Notes: a model not told the origin generated them from the letters alone. DNA of 64,000 nucleotides from Corynebacterium spheniscorum (GCF_900113445.1 NZ_FOPJ01000001.1:284177-348176), one strand, 5' to 3'. Shown: positions 34,570 through 43,943, numbered from the stretch's first letter. Translations and numbers: made by a program.

Positions 34570-35406
34570 ATGCGACAGATGTTTCCGGCGCTGCTGCTCG
34601 CAGCTGCATGCGGTGTACTTACGGGATGCAGCGCCCCAGTTGATCAAGAATCAAAGGAGTCGTCGGTGGAAGAGCATGAAAACCTAGTGAGTGGTATGGA
34701 AAGCGAAGCCTTGAGCTTTGGTGAGCCCTCGGGTGATGCCGGGTCAGCGGAAGATCGTAGCGGTTGGGAATCCAAGATTCGGGCCGTGCTACCGCCCCTT
34801 GAGATTCTCGCGGTAGAAGGCGAGGGGCCTGCTGGCACTGGAGTAGTTGCCGACGTAGTGTCCCGCGAGATTCAACTGCATTATCATGACGAGCTCTATT
34901 TAGAGATGGCCGAAGAAAGCGAGGAAAACCATGCTCTCTGGGAAGGAACTCAGGGGGTCACCTACGCGCAGGTAACTGTTGCTGGGCCGACTCACACGAT
35001 TGCGTCCGATTACGCGATCTGGGTCCCAGGTAGCTTCCGCCAGGCTGAGGCGGAATTCCTGCTGTGCGATGATCTCGTCGACGAACCCTATCCCGTGTCC
35101 GTCCGAATGATGGCCGTATGGCAGCCACAACCTGAAGGCGTGAATTGCACTGTAGGACCTTCTGCTCATACTCCGGGAGCCTTCGATATCACCGTCCGAA
35201 GTGAGGAACCGAAAATCTGGGTGCTGAACTTTAACTACCTGCGGATGGACGCGCCGGATCTGCAATCGGTTCTCCCTGGTTATGAGCCCACCCCGAGGGA
35301 AGCGCCCTTCGAGTCTTCGTCCTTAATTATCGGTGCTCGCGAGGGTGGAATGGATACCGCGATCACCGCCACCCCCGTAGAGGAACAAGAAGAGCATAGC
35401 TTCTAG
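34570..35406 (+). CDS. Lipoprotein of unknown function beside LGFP gene
   Basis: 278 residues. A clear lipoprotein signal: MRQMFPALLLAAACGVLTGC with lipobox LTGC at residues 17-20. An acidic, Ser/Glu-rich linker (about 25-65) leads to a domain with two cysteines (LLCDD and VNCTVG) and mostly beta-strand-like segments. It lies 145 bp after the LGFP gene on the same strand and may be cotranscribed. I recognise no family. A cell-surface role together with the LGFP protein is inference from position only. Confidence 0.75.
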   Translation: MRQMFPALLLAAACGVLTGCSAPVDQESKESSVEEHENLVSGMESEALSFGEPSGDAGSAEDRSGWESKIRAVLPPLEILAVEGEGPAGTGVVADVVSREIQLHYHDELYLEMAEESEENHALWEGTQGVTYAQVTVAGPTHTIASDYAIWVPGSFRQAEAEFLLCDDLVDEPYPVSVRMMAVWQPQPEGVNCTVGPSAHTPGAFDITVRSEEPKIWVLNFNYLRMDAPDLQSVLPGYEPTPREAPFESSSLIIGAREGGMDTAITATPVEEQEEHSF

Positions 35407-35830
35407 GGGTTAGTCAATTACTCCCTGTTCGCTATTTGTCGGGAGCTGCATTGCGTTGGAATTCTGGAAATAATCCGACACCTTAGTGCGGGATCTGGGT
35501 CATGGCCTGAACTTCGCACTAAGGGACCGCGCGGTGGGCAGTGGTGTGTTGTCTGTTTGGCGCTATAGCTGCTCCCCGGATTCTGGCTGGGGGGTGGGCT
35601 ACTCGCGTGGGGAAAGACAGGGCGCGTGGCAGACCCCAGCCTTTTGCCGGGCGTCACCTGGTGTGGGGGCCGAGGGGCGGGGTCTCGGGGGAAGCAAAAA
35701 TGATGCCTTGTTGGTAGAAACTTAATCGAGAAGCGTGAGACGGGACCTAGCTGAAGTGTAGGTTGGGCAGATAGGCTCAGTTTTTGGACAAGAGTTTCTT
35801 AGCCTAAGTGCATGGAAAGCTGGCCAATAT
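35407..35830. other. Intergenic region, no gene seen
   Basis: 424 bp. Open frames on both strands lack protein character. A variant of the shared 16-mer (TCTCGGGGGAAGCAAAAA) lies at about 35683, in a GC-rich segment (GGGGCCGAGGGGCGGGG). It must also contain the promoter of the next gene. Confidence 0.5.
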
Positions 35831-36520
35831 ATGTGGGTAACGCTCTCGCTCATTGCTTTAATTATCGCCGCTATTTGCTGGATTATTGGGGATGCGTTGA
35901 TAGTGGGGTTCACGCGCCCGAATCCGGAAACTCATGGTGAGTTTATTGAACGGATGGGGGATGATGCTTATGCCTTTCAATTGGAGGCCAGTGATAAAAG
36001 ATTGCTGGTTGGGGCATTAATCGCGGATTATTCGGTTCCGTTGTTATTGCTGGGGCTTTATGCGCACGGGTACTTGGTGCGGGATTCGATAATTGGGTTG
36101 GTCGGGGTAGTGATGATGGGGATTGGGATATCGCTATCGCCGCTGGCACATGCGGGTTTTTACCCTATTGGGCTCATTGGCCAGCGGGCGTGGGCGGAGT
36201 TTCAGGAGGGGCGGGATATGGATTATTCGATTCGGCATGCCCGCTCGTTGATGAGGTTTTTGAAATTAGCGTGGATTCCGGCGGTGGGGCTGACCTTTAT
36301 TGGCGGCCTAGTTTTTGCGGTGCCGGTGGTGCTTGGTCACACGGCTTTTCCCTGGTGGGCGGTGCTATTCCTGCCGATTGTGTGGATGATTCCGCTGAGC
36401 TTTTTACCTAAGATTCCTTACCCCGGTAAACCTTTGCTTGATGGTGCCCAATTTAATTTGGCGCTATTGGGGTGGGCCATTGCCTTTTTGGTGCTTTCAC
36501 AGAGCTATGCGCCGCTGTGA
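35831..36520 (+). CDS. DUF6796-like multi-pass membrane protein
   Basis: 229 residues from ATG 35831. Six to seven hydrophobic segments: LSLIALIIAAICWIIGDALIVG, LIADYSVPLLLLGLYAHG, IIGLVGVVMMGIGISL, LKLAWIPAVGLTFIGGLVFAVPVVLG, WWAVLFLPIVWMIPLSFL and LALLGWAIAFLVL. A conserved HAGFYPIGL motif sits in the middle. The family label is from memory and should be treated as likely. Codon use is AT-richer than its neighbours, hinting at a different history. Function unknown. Confidence 0.7.
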   Translation: MWVTLSLIALIIAAICWIIGDALIVGFTRPNPETHGEFIERMGDDAYAFQLEASDKRLLVGALIADYSVPLLLLGLYAHGYLVRDSIIGLVGVVMMGIGISLSPLAHAGFYPIGLIGQRAWAEFQEGRDMDYSIRHARSLMRFLKLAWIPAVGLTFIGGLVFAVPVVLGHTAFPWWAVLFLPIVWMIPLSFLPKIPYPGKPLLDGAQFNLALLGWAIAFLVLSQSYAPL

Positions 36521-36675
36521 GTGGGGGATTGTTGGGTGCTGTGCGTCGGTCGAGTGGGGGATGAGTGGGGGATGAGTGGGGCTGCGCGGGGGACGAATAA
36601 AGTTTTTTAAGGAAAACTCTAGGCAGCGGGGCGCAGTGCGGTCTAAAGTTGACATGAATTACTAAGGAGATCCTG

Positions 36676-37032
36676 ATGTCGACTACACCGCTGGAAGAAT
36701 CCAGCTTCCATACGGAGTTGCTTGAGCAGCTACCTGTCCTGCCCGAAGCCACTACCTCGCGCGTGGTGGTGAATAATTCGCTGCTTCGTCATGTTCTTTT
36801 CAGCATGGATGAGGGGCAGGTGCTCACCGAACACTCATCTTCACGTTCGGTGATTGTGAATATTCTTTCCGGCACCATCGAGTTCAGCATCGGATCTGAA
36901 GTTAAAGCCCTGGAAGCGGGCGACGTGGTTTACCTTGCACCTGGTGACCGGCATGCTGTGCGCGCAATCACCGCCGGACATATGTCGCTGACCTTGGTCG
37001 ATACCGAATACTCCGCGAAGGAGCAGAGTTAG
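36676..37032 (+). CDS. Cupin-domain protein
   Basis: 118 residues with AAGGAG before the ATG. A single small beta-barrel is indicated: VLTEHSSSRSVIVNILSGTIEFSIGSE, LEAGDVVYLAPGDRHAVRAI and GHMSLTLVD, the two cupin motifs with His residues (EHSSS, DRHAV) as probable metal ligands. The stop codon overlaps the methyltransferase start by one base, so the two are translationally coupled. The ligand is unknown. Confidence 0.88.
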   Translation: MSTTPLEESSFHTELLEQLPVLPEATTSRVVVNNSLLRHVLFSMDEGQVLTEHSSSRSVIVNILSGTIEFSIGSEVKALEAGDVVYLAPGDRHAVRAITAGHMSLTLVDTEYSAKEQS

Positions 37033-37853
37033 TGTCTAAAGGCAAAGAAGAACCGAAGAAGGGTAGCCGTTCCGGGCCCGAAGAAAAGCGTATGCAAGGC
37101 CACTGGCTGTTGGCCGCGATGGGTAAGCGGGTGTTGCGGCCCGGCGGTATGGAAATGACCGTGTTCCTCATTGATGAAGCTAAGCCCACAGATGAAGACC
37201 GGATTGTGGAATTTGGTCCTGGCGTGGGTAAAACCGCTGAGCTGCTGCTGCGCCGCCTGCCGCGTTCCTACACCGGGGTGGATCCGAACCCGGAAGGCTC
37301 CAAAGCTTTAAAGAAGGTGCTGGCTGGCCGTAAGAATGCGGGCACGGTGAAAGCCAATGCCAAGGAAACCGGCCTTGAGGATGGCTGCGCTGATCTGGTG
37401 ATCGGTGAGGCGATGCTGACGATGCATTCCGATGAGGACAAAGCAGCGATCATTAAAGAAGCTGCTCGTCTGTTGAGCCCCGGTGGGCGCTATGCCATCC
37501 ATGAGCTTGGGCTGCACCCAGAAGACCTCGATGATGAAACGAAGAACACCATTCGGAAGGATCTCTCGCGCATCATCAAGGTGGGGGCTCGGCCGTTGAC
37601 CACCAGGGAGTGGACGAAGCTTCTTGAAGATGCCGGGTTGGAAGTGAAAAGCTCCTGGGAGAACCCCATGGCTTTGCTTGAACCGAAGCGCATGATTGAC
37701 GATGAAGGCATCTTCGGTGCGCTGCGTTTTGCGAAGAATATGATCACCAACAAGGCCGGGCGAGAGCGCGTGCTCGGTATGCGTGGGGTGTTCCGTAAAC
37801 ATGCAGAACACATCAACGCTGTTGGCATTGTTGCCGTGAAACCAGCCGGCTAG
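37032..37853 (+). CDS. Class I SAM-dependent methyltransferase
   Basis: 273 residues from a GTG overlapping the cupin stop. SAM-binding motif I is RIVEFGPGVGKTAELLLRRLP (about residues 56-76), with YTGVDPNPEGSKAL (motif II) and LVIGEAMLTMHSDEDKAAIIKEAARLLSPGGRYAIHELGL (motifs III-IV). It resembles small-molecule methyltransferases of the UbiE/phospholipid type. With the cupin it forms a two-gene operon; the substrate cannot be told. Confidence 0.85.
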   Translation: MSKGKEEPKKGSRSGPEEKRMQGHWLLAAMGKRVLRPGGMEMTVFLIDEAKPTDEDRIVEFGPGVGKTAELLLRRLPRSYTGVDPNPEGSKALKKVLAGRKNAGTVKANAKETGLEDGCADLVIGEAMLTMHSDEDKAAIIKEAARLLSPGGRYAIHELGLHPEDLDDETKNTIRKDLSRIIKVGARPLTTREWTKLLEDAGLEVKSSWENPMALLEPKRMIDDEGIFGALRFAKNMITNKAGRERVLGMRGVFRKHAEHINAVGIVAVKPAG

Positions 37854-38475
37854 GGCGGTTAGTTGCCGGGCCTCGGCTTCGGGTTGCCGACGATCTTTCC
37901 AGCGCAGGGACCGTAGGGGCCTTGTGCTGGATTTTTCTTGGGCAGCGCGGTGAGGATAGCTCGGGTGAGGGGGTTGGTCTGGGCCTTGTGAGATGCTGGC
38001 TTGCGCCTGGCTTGGGGCTTGCGTGCTGCTGGGGGTCGACCTGTGTGGATTGAGAGTCAAACTGCTAGGCCTCGAGCCGAGGAGATGGGGGTATAAGAGG
38101 AGGTAAAATTTTCGGCCACTTCTTTTGTACGACTGTACCGAGTTGTGTGGGATTATCTTTAGAATAAGCTCCTAAATACTTGGTGCCATCATTCTCTGAA
38201 TTCTGGAATTGGTAGGGAAAGGCGTGCGTGTGGGCCTTTTAGTTTCCGGGATCGCAGGGCAAGGGCATTGAAAGTACTTTTAGTTGCCTGGCCTGCGTGG
38301 ATTTTAAGTAATACTAAAAACAGACTGTGAATGATTAGCTGCTGCTGTTGCATTAGGGTCATAAATGGCAATTGCGTGGCCGTGCAGAACTATTTCGACT
38401 GCTACTAGAACATTATTTGCTGATGCGGGTAATTAAGGGCTGTGCAATGCCTCGAGTTACACCAGAGCTAGAAAG
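37854..38475. other. Intergenic region ahead of an ABC importer
   Basis: 622 bp with no supported gene. It is AT-rich from about 38090 onward, in keeping with a promoter region, and GC-rich before that. I looked for DtxR-type boxes and cobalamin-riboswitch signatures and saw no convincing one. Confidence 0.45.
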
Positions 38476-38504
38476 ATGTTCACGTAAAGACCTCAACGAG
38501 GGCA

Positions 38505-39638
38505 CTGAAATTATCCCTACTTGCAATAGGAACCTCCCTCTCCCTAATTGCATGCTCTCCTAATGCCCAGGACAACTCCCCGGCAAGCAGCTCCGAGACC
38601 GCAACTAGTGCGAGCGCAACTACCAGTACATCTGCCAGCGCAAGCTCGGAAAAACAGTCCATCACCTTCACTGACCAGGCAGATCACGAAGTAATGGTTG
38701 CAACCTCAGTTGAGCGCATGGTGGTCCTCCAACACCACAGCTTGGATATCCTGGCACAGCTGGGAGCCCAGGAAAAGGTCGTAGGCACTGAAGCGAAATG
38801 GAAGCAGAATCTCGGTGACTACATCGCCGATATGTACCCAGACCTGGAAAATATGCCCACCCCGGGTGACCTGAAATCCATGAAAGTGGAAGACGTTGCT
38901 GCGCTCAAACCGGACATCGTCCTGGTTGCCGCTCAAGCCAACCCGGAAGATCTGGCGAAGCTAGATAAACTCCAGATCCCTTACGCCACCATTGCGCTGC
39001 GTGCAGAAGGTAAACAGGAAGAAGCTCAAAACCCGCGACTAGCGGACTCCGATAAGGCATACACGGATGGTCTGCAGTGGACGGTGGAAACCCTAGGAAA
39101 ACTCACCGGCACCGAAGAAAGAGCCTCGAAACTCTGGTCTTTCATCGAAGAATCTCGACAATTCGTGGAAGATAAAATCGGTGATATTCCAGAAGCTGAG
39201 CGACCCAAGGTATTCATTGCCAACCCCGAGAATAAAACTTATGGCAATGACAAATATGTTGGCGCACAGTTACTACGTGCCGGTGCTGTGAACGTTGCCG
39301 CTCAAGATATCCACGGCTACAAGCCCTATAACTTCGAGCAACTGGTCAGCTGGGATCCGGACTACATCATTGTTCAGGACCGCTACCCAGAGGTGTACAA
39401 GGAAGTAACCACCGCACCTGCTTGGCAAGCCCTCAGCGCTGTTCAATCCGGCAAGGTATTGCTGGCTCCCTATTGGAGTAAGCCTTGGGGCAACCCGGAT
39501 ACCGATTCCATGGCGCTAGGTGAGCTGTGGTTGGCGCACCAATTCTATCCAGACAAGATCAGCGCCGAGGACGTTCAGCAGCGAGCCGAGGAATTCTATT
39601 CCACCTTCTACGGCGTCGAGTTCAACGACAAGGTTTAA
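38505..39638 (+). CDS. Iron-chelate-type ABC substrate-binding lipoprotein, start disrupted
   Basis: FecB/BtuF-like binding protein (VERMVVLQHHSLDILAQLGAQEKVVGTE, ALKPDIVLVAAQ, ADEWLAHQ-like C-lobe with GELWLAHQFYPDKI). It delivers a metal chelate, cobalamin or haem to the permease that follows. In this frame a good signal peptide is readable (KLSLLAIGTSLSLIAC, lipobox Cys at 38553-38555), but the frame has no ATG, GTG or TTG: only CTG at 38505, after GAGGG. The likely original start is ATG 38476 (MFT), one base out of frame and stopped by TAA at 38485, so a one-base loss near 38479-38486 is suspected. Otherwise the gene is intact to its stop. Confidence 0.8.
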   Translation: MKLSLLAIGTSLSLIACSPNAQDNSPASSSETATSASATTSTSASASSEKQSITFTDQADHEVMVATSVERMVVLQHHSLDILAQLGAQEKVVGTEAKWKQNLGDYIADMYPDLENMPTPGDLKSMKVEDVAALKPDIVLVAAQANPEDLAKLDKLQIPYATIALRAEGKQEEAQNPRLADSDKAYTDGLQWTVETLGKLTGTEERASKLWSFIEESRQFVEDKIGDIPEAERPKVFIANPENKTYGNDKYVGAQLLRAGAVNVAAQDIHGYKPYNFEQLVSWDPDYIIVQDRYPEVYKEVTTAPAWQALSAVQSGKVLLAPYWSKPWGNPDTDSMALGELWLAHQFYPDKISAEDVQQRAEEFYSTFYGVEFNDKV

Positions 39639-39652
39639 CCAACCCGCCGCCA

Positions 39653-39695
39653 GGCCAAAGACAGTGGCTATTTCTTGATGCTGCTGTCTTTGGCC
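39653..39695 (+). promoter_or_regulatory. Intercistronic stem-loop in the importer operon
   Basis: Perfect 12-bp stem GGCCAAAGACAG / CTGTCTTTGGCC with a 19-nt loop, between the binding-protein stop and the permease start. No T-run follows, so an mRNA-stability or partial-termination role, raising binding protein over permease, is likely. Confidence 0.65.
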
Positions 39696-39743
39696 ACCGC
39701 GCATAATAAACCCGAGTTTTTGCGAAAGCAGGGCAATTTTTTC

Positions 39744-40769
39744 ATGCGTATAAGCGCGACAAAACTGCTTCGTGGCACAGCCAATGCGATTGCATTGCTC
39801 GCACTGCCAGTAGTCCTCATCTTGGTTTCTGCCATCGTCGGCGCCTACCCAGTCAGTGTGTCAAGTATCTGGAGCGCGATCCTTCATCCGCTGCTTCCCA
39901 GCATCGCCGTTCCCGACCAACAGGCCTATATCCTGCTCACCCAAGTCCGATTCCCACGGATTTTAGCGGCCGCGTTAGTCGGCTCAGGTCTGGCCATCGC
40001 AGGCTCCGTATTCCAAGCAATCTTCCGCAACCCACTCTCATCGCCTTATACCCTTGGCGTCTCCAATGGGGCAGGATTCGGCGCGGCACTTGGCATCCTG
40101 ATTGGAGGCAGCGCCTGGCTGGTGCAGATCAGCGCGGTCGTATGGGCGCTTATCGCTATCGCCTTGACCTTTGCTTTATCTTCCCGATCGCATGGCTCAA
40201 CGGTCACCCTCCTGCTATCAGGAATGCTCGTGGGATCCCTCTTTGCTTCCCTGGTGTCGCTCATCAAATTCGTTGCGGACCCTTATGAGAAGCTGCCGCA
40301 GATCATATTTTGGCTCATGGGCTCGCTATCCACGGTCAGCCTCTCGCAGGTCCTTTCGATCATTCCGCTGTATCTACTGGCCTTAGCGTTGATCTTCGGC
40401 TTGCGTTGGCGGCTGACCGTGTTGAGTTTTGATGAAGACTTTGCCCGCTCATTCGGGGTGGATACCAGACGAGATCTCGCACTCTCAGTGGTGGCCGCTT
40501 CCGCCTTAGCCGCCGCAGTTGTTTCCATCGCCGGCATCGTGGGATGGATCGGTGTGGTTGTACCGCATTTTGCTCGCATGCTGGTGGGCGCTGATTTACG
40601 CAAGGTATTACCCACCTCCATTTCTCTTGGGGCAAGCTTCATGCTCTTAATTGACCTCATCGCGCGTTCCGCCGGGGCAGTAGAAATCCCCATCGGCGTG
40701 CTCACCGGCATCGTCGGCATCCCCCTCTTCCTCTGGCTCATCCACCGTGGAAAGGTGCGGTTCCTATGA
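39744..40769 (+). CDS. FecCD/BtuC-family permease
   Basis: 341 residues from ATG 39744 (MRISATKLL), preceded by GCAGGG; upstream TTG/ATG at 39675/39678 fall inside the hairpin and are unlikely. About ten membrane helices typical of FecCD, with the family motifs LTQVRFPRILAAALVGSGLAIAGSVFQAIFRNPLSSPYTLGVSNGAGFGAALG and GIVGWIGVVVPHFARMLVGAD. Works as a homodimer channel for the ABC importer. The end overlaps the ATPase gene by 4 bp. Confidence 0.92.
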   Translation: MRISATKLLRGTANAIALLALPVVLILVSAIVGAYPVSVSSIWSAILHPLLPSIAVPDQQAYILLTQVRFPRILAAALVGSGLAIAGSVFQAIFRNPLSSPYTLGVSNGAGFGAALGILIGGSAWLVQISAVVWALIAIALTFALSSRSHGSTVTLLLSGMLVGSLFASLVSLIKFVADPYEKLPQIIFWLMGSLSTVSLSQVLSIIPLYLLALALIFGLRWRLTVLSFDEDFARSFGVDTRRDLALSVVAASALAAAVVSIAGIVGWIGVVVPHFARMLVGADLRKVLPTSISLGASFMLLIDLIARSAGAVEIPIGVLTGIVGIPLFLWLIHRGKVRFL

Positions 40770-41554
40770 TCGAATTGGACTCAGTCTCCTTTAGCTATGG
40801 GAAAGAGCAGATCCTGGAAGATATTTCCGTGAATATCTCAACCACGGGCCTGACCTGTGTCTTAGGTAGGAACGGGACGGGTAAATCCACATTGCTCGCT
40901 TTGATCACCGGACGCTTGAAACCTTCCGGAGGGACCCTAAAAATCGATGGCACTGCGGTAGGGGACTTGAGCGTTCGTGAGTTCTCCCGCAGGATCGCCT
41001 TTATTCCTCAAAACCATCACCCGGTATTCGCCTTCCCCTGTGTCGATGTGGTGAGCATGGGGATGACCTCCCGGTTAAATAAGTTCAGTGCTCCCACGGC
41101 AGAAGATCGCGCCCACGCCTATAAGTGGCTCGAACGCCTCGGAGTGGCCCACTTAGCCGAACGCTCATACTTGAATGTCTCTGGCGGTGAACGCCAATTA
41201 GTTCTCTTGGCAGCAGCACTAAATCAAGAAGCCCAGACCATTATTTTGGATGAACCCACCGCGCCGCTGGATCCTGCTAATAGTCGGGCGTTATTAAAAA
41301 CCTTGGCTGATATCAACAAGGAAGATGGGGTCGGGATTGTTCTGACAACGCACACCCCTGAACACGCCCTTTACCTCGGCGGCTCTGCCTTATTGCTGGG
41401 TGATAGGGGAGTGCGGGCCTATGGTGCAAGCGAGGAAGTTGTCAGCGGAGCTAATCTCAGTGCTCTCTACGGAGTCGAGATGGATGTCACCACTGTCCGC
41501 GGGCATCCAGTGGTTTTATTCCTCGATGGATGCGATACCGAAGAAGACGCATAG
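40766..41554 (+). CDS. ABC ATPase of the FecE/BtuD type
   Basis: 262 residues. Walker A GRNGTGKST (about residues 34-42), Q-loop FIPQNHHP, signature NVSGGERQL and Walker B TIILDEPTAPLD followed by H-loop LTTHTPEHAL. It powers the importer encoded upstream; the ATG start overlaps the permease stop. A terminator follows. Substrate of the system is unproven: ferric siderophore, haem and cobalamin are all possible. Confidence 0.92.
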   Translation: MIELDSVSFSYGKEQILEDISVNISTTGLTCVLGRNGTGKSTLLALITGRLKPSGGTLKIDGTAVGDLSVREFSRRIAFIPQNHHPVFAFPCVDVVSMGMTSRLNKFSAPTAEDRAHAYKWLERLGVAHLAERSYLNVSGGERQLVLLAAALNQEAQTIILDEPTAPLDPANSRALLKTLADINKEDGVGIVLTTHTPEHALYLGGSALLLGDRGVRAYGASEEVVSGANLSALYGVEMDVTTVRGHPVVLFLDGCDTEEDA

Positions 41555-41594
41555 CACCCCGCCTACCTCCCGAACCACGAAGCTAAAGAGCATC

Positions 41595-41627
41595 GACCAC
41601 GCAGGTATCCCGCCTGCGTGGTCTTTG
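41595..41627 (+). terminator. Terminator of the ABC importer operon
   Basis: Perfect 11-bp stem GACCACGCAGG / CCTGCGTGGTC with a 7-nt loop, then TTTGTG. Confidence 0.88.
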
Positions 41628-41814
41628 TGCTTAAAACCCCGGGGTGCCGGCATGTGTGCTGGGTATAAATCCGCTTGATATGACGGATAAGCATCGGCTT
41701 GTATCACAGTTTGGCAACGGGTTAGCGGCGCTGGTCTCCTAGACCCCAAAAGGGTGGCATGATGTGAACCATCCTCATAGTCATAGTTTTCCCAGAAAGT
41801 AGGCCCGATCATCG

Positions 41815-43044
41815 ATGGTCCGCCCGTCGGCTCGCCTGAGAAATATTTTGATCGCGGTGACCTTGGGAGGTGCGCTCATGGGAAGCGCCCCTCAAGCATT
41901 CGCTGATGAAGTACCAGTGCCCGAAGCTTCCGCTAGTGAAGCCCCAGCTCAAACTACCCTCGGGGACCTTCTTCCCCCGGGTGTTCAGCTACCCCAATTA
42001 TCTGGAGTCGACCTCGCCTCCATCCCGATCCCAGCTGACCCGATCCAACCGGCTCCAGCTGTCGACCTCCCGGAGCTTCCTGGACTTAATATCCCCGTGC
42101 CGGTCCCACATGTGGATTCCGCACACGCAATTAACCAGGTCCGTGGAGAACTCGCACGGCATGGGATCACCACCCCGGAGGTTGACCCAGCATTAACCAA
42201 CCAGATTGACCAGCAACTCAAAGATGTGTTGCCGGTCTATACCTCACCGGATTCCCCAACACCTTCGGGACCTGGTGCTGCTGCGGCTACCTATGCCGCA
42301 GATGGACCGAACTACCAGTGGCGTAGTGATCTGCAATCCCAGATCATGGCGCTGCATCGCGGCCCAGTTCTTCACCGGGTAGAGGGTTCTTGGTTCAATG
42401 CACCTGATATTCCGGAAGAATCCCGCGCTGCAGAAGCTGCCGGTACGTCCCTCTATGGCCCCGGAACTCCCTTGTTCATCGGCCCGAAGATGATTTGTAC
42501 TCTCGGCGTAGCAGGCTATGACTCAGCTGGGCGCAAGATCGGTATTACCGCCGGGCACTGCGGGGCACCAGGGGACATGGTGGTCTCAGCGGACTCCTGG
42601 AAGCTAGGGCCTTCTGGCACCGTGGTGTACTCGCACCCCGGTAATGATTATTCGGTTATTGAATTCGGCTCCAATGCCCAGATTTCCCGTAGCTATAACG
42701 GAGTCACCATCAATGAGCTCGGTGGTGTTGCAGCTACCGGAGAAATGCTGTGCAAGATGGGCGTTGCTACCGGCTACACCTGTGGTGTGAACTGGCAGCA
42801 ACAAGGCCGCATGATTACCAGCCAGGTGTGCGCAACCGCCGGTGATTCCGGTGGCCCGCTCCTAGCCGGCGACCGCATGGTCGGCATGGTGTCTCGCGGG
42901 ATCCTGCCCTTCTATGAGCTGGCATGCCACACCCCGCTGCAAGGTCCGCTCTTTATGCCGACCGTGGGCACCAGCGTTGAGGATGTTCTTGCTGATCTTG
43001 ACGCCAACGGTGGAGTAGGCGCAGGCTTCCGCCTAGCCGATTAA
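41815..43044 (+). CDS. Secreted trypsin-like serine protease
   Basis: 409 residues. Signal peptide about 1-30 (LRNILIAVTLGGALMGSAPQAFA|DE). A long Pro-rich pro-region (about 31-160, repeated PxLPELPG-type sequence) precedes an S1 peptidase domain: His in ITAGHCG (about residue 246), Asp in GNDYSVIEF (about 278), Ser in AGDSGGPLL (about 344). Cysteines in MICTLG, GHCG, EMLCKMG, YTCGV, QVCA and ELACHT suggest disulfides. It is exported and probably acts on the surface or in the medium. It stands alone, between two terminators. Confidence 0.9.
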   Translation: MVRPSARLRNILIAVTLGGALMGSAPQAFADEVPVPEASASEAPAQTTLGDLLPPGVQLPQLSGVDLASIPIPADPIQPAPAVDLPELPGLNIPVPVPHVDSAHAINQVRGELARHGITTPEVDPALTNQIDQQLKDVLPVYTSPDSPTPSGPGAAAATYAADGPNYQWRSDLQSQIMALHRGPVLHRVEGSWFNAPDIPEESRAAEAAGTSLYGPGTPLFIGPKMICTLGVAGYDSAGRKIGITAGHCGAPGDMVVSADSWKLGPSGTVVYSHPGNDYSVIEFGSNAQISRSYNGVTINELGGVAATGEMLCKMGVATGYTCGVNWQQQGRMITSQVCATAGDSGGPLLAGDRMVGMVSRGILPFYELACHTPLQGPLFMPTVGTSVEDVLADLDANGGVGAGFRLAD

Positions 43045-43075
43045 CCCCCACCAGCGGGTACCCCTGAAGAAGCAC

Positions 43076-43119
43076 AAGCGGGGGCTAGATGAAGGAAATC
43101 ATCTAGCCTCCGCTTTCTT
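43076..43119. terminator. Bidirectional terminator between protease gene and hisN
   Basis: AAGCGGGGGCTAGATGA pairs with TCATCTAGCCTCCGCTT (one mismatch) around AGGAAA, with TCTTT on one side and adenines on the other, serving the two convergent genes. Confidence 0.85.
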
Positions 43120-43125
43120 TGCGGC

Positions 43126-43914
43126 CTACTGCTTTGACAAGACCTCTAAAACCTCGGCGTGCAGCTGACCATTGGTCGCTACAGCATCCCCACCATGTGG
43201 CCCCGGTTCACCATTGAGTGCGCCGAAGGTTCCGCCGGCTTCTTCCACAATGACGTGCAGTGCAGCTAAATCCCACAAACTCACCTCTGGTTCTGCGGCG
43301 ATATCCACCGCGCCTTCTGCAACCAAGCAATAGGAGAAGAAATCTCCATAGCCGCGTAACCGCCATACCTGGTCACTCAAGTCGATGAAGTTTTGGCGCA
43401 GTCCGCGTTCTTCCCAACCGCTTAAAGAGGAAAACGATAGGGAAGCGTCAGCTAGCTGGTGCACCTTCGACACGGATAGTTTCCGAGGGGTGCCGCCAGC
43501 GAAGGTCCGCCACGCCCCGGAATCTCGGGCTGCGTACCAACGGCGTGCCAGCGCTGGTGCTGAAACCACCCCAACAACTGGGCGTCCCTCATCTAATAAG
43601 GCAATGAGAGTGGCCCAAACCGGGACCCCACGCACAAAGTTCTTGGTGCCATCAATGGGGTCAATGACCCATTGGCGGCCATGGAAGCTCACCTCGCCAC
43701 CAAACTCTTCCCCCAATAAAGCATCACCGGGACGCGCTTCAGCTAAGCGCTCCCGGAGAAGCTTCTCCGTCGCCAAATCAGCATCACTGACCGGCGTCAT
43801 ATCTGGTTTGGAATTAACCTGAAGATCGCTGGCTTCAAAGCGATCCAAGGTCAGGTTATCGGCAGCTTCAGCAAGCTCTAAAGCTAAGGCAAGGTCATCG
43901 GCATAAGGGTTCAT
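43126..43914 (-). CDS. hisN: Histidinol-phosphatase HisN
   Basis: 262 residues, inositol-monophosphatase fold. Metal-binding motifs: GEEFGG (about residue 68), [13 protein letters not shown] (about 85-97) and [16 protein letters not shown] (about 215-230). Overall it closely resembles C. glutamicum HisN, which removes phosphate from L-histidinol phosphate in histidine synthesis ([48 protein letters not shown]). It follows a second IMPase-family gene on the same strand. Confidence 0.92.
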   Translation of the reverse strand: MNPYADDLALALELAEAADNLTLDRFEASDLQVNSKPDMTPVSDADLATEKLLRERLAEARPGDALLGEEFGGEVSFHGRQWVIDPIDGTKNFVRGVPVWATLIALLDEGRPVVGVVSAPALARRWYAARDSGAWRTFAGGTPRKLSVSKVHQLADASLSFSSLSGWEERGLRQNFIDLSDQVWRLRGYGDFFSYCLVAEGAVDIAAEPEVSLWDLAALHVIVEEAGGTFGALNGEPGPHGGDAVATNGQLHAEVLEVLSKQ

Positions 43915-43943
43915 GCGTTCTGATCCTAGCCTGAGGTGCAGCT

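Noticed and set aside
35486..35725. 79-codon open frames on both strands between lipoprotein and membrane protein genes
   Set aside because: Neither has a ribosome site, family match or plausible composition.
37308..38060. 250-codon minus-strand open frame opposite the methyltransferase
   Set aside because: Shadow of a gene with clear SAM motifs; no ribosome site and no family features.
38100..38475. Cobalamin riboswitch before the first ABC importer
   Set aside because: No B12-box or the usual conserved core could be found.
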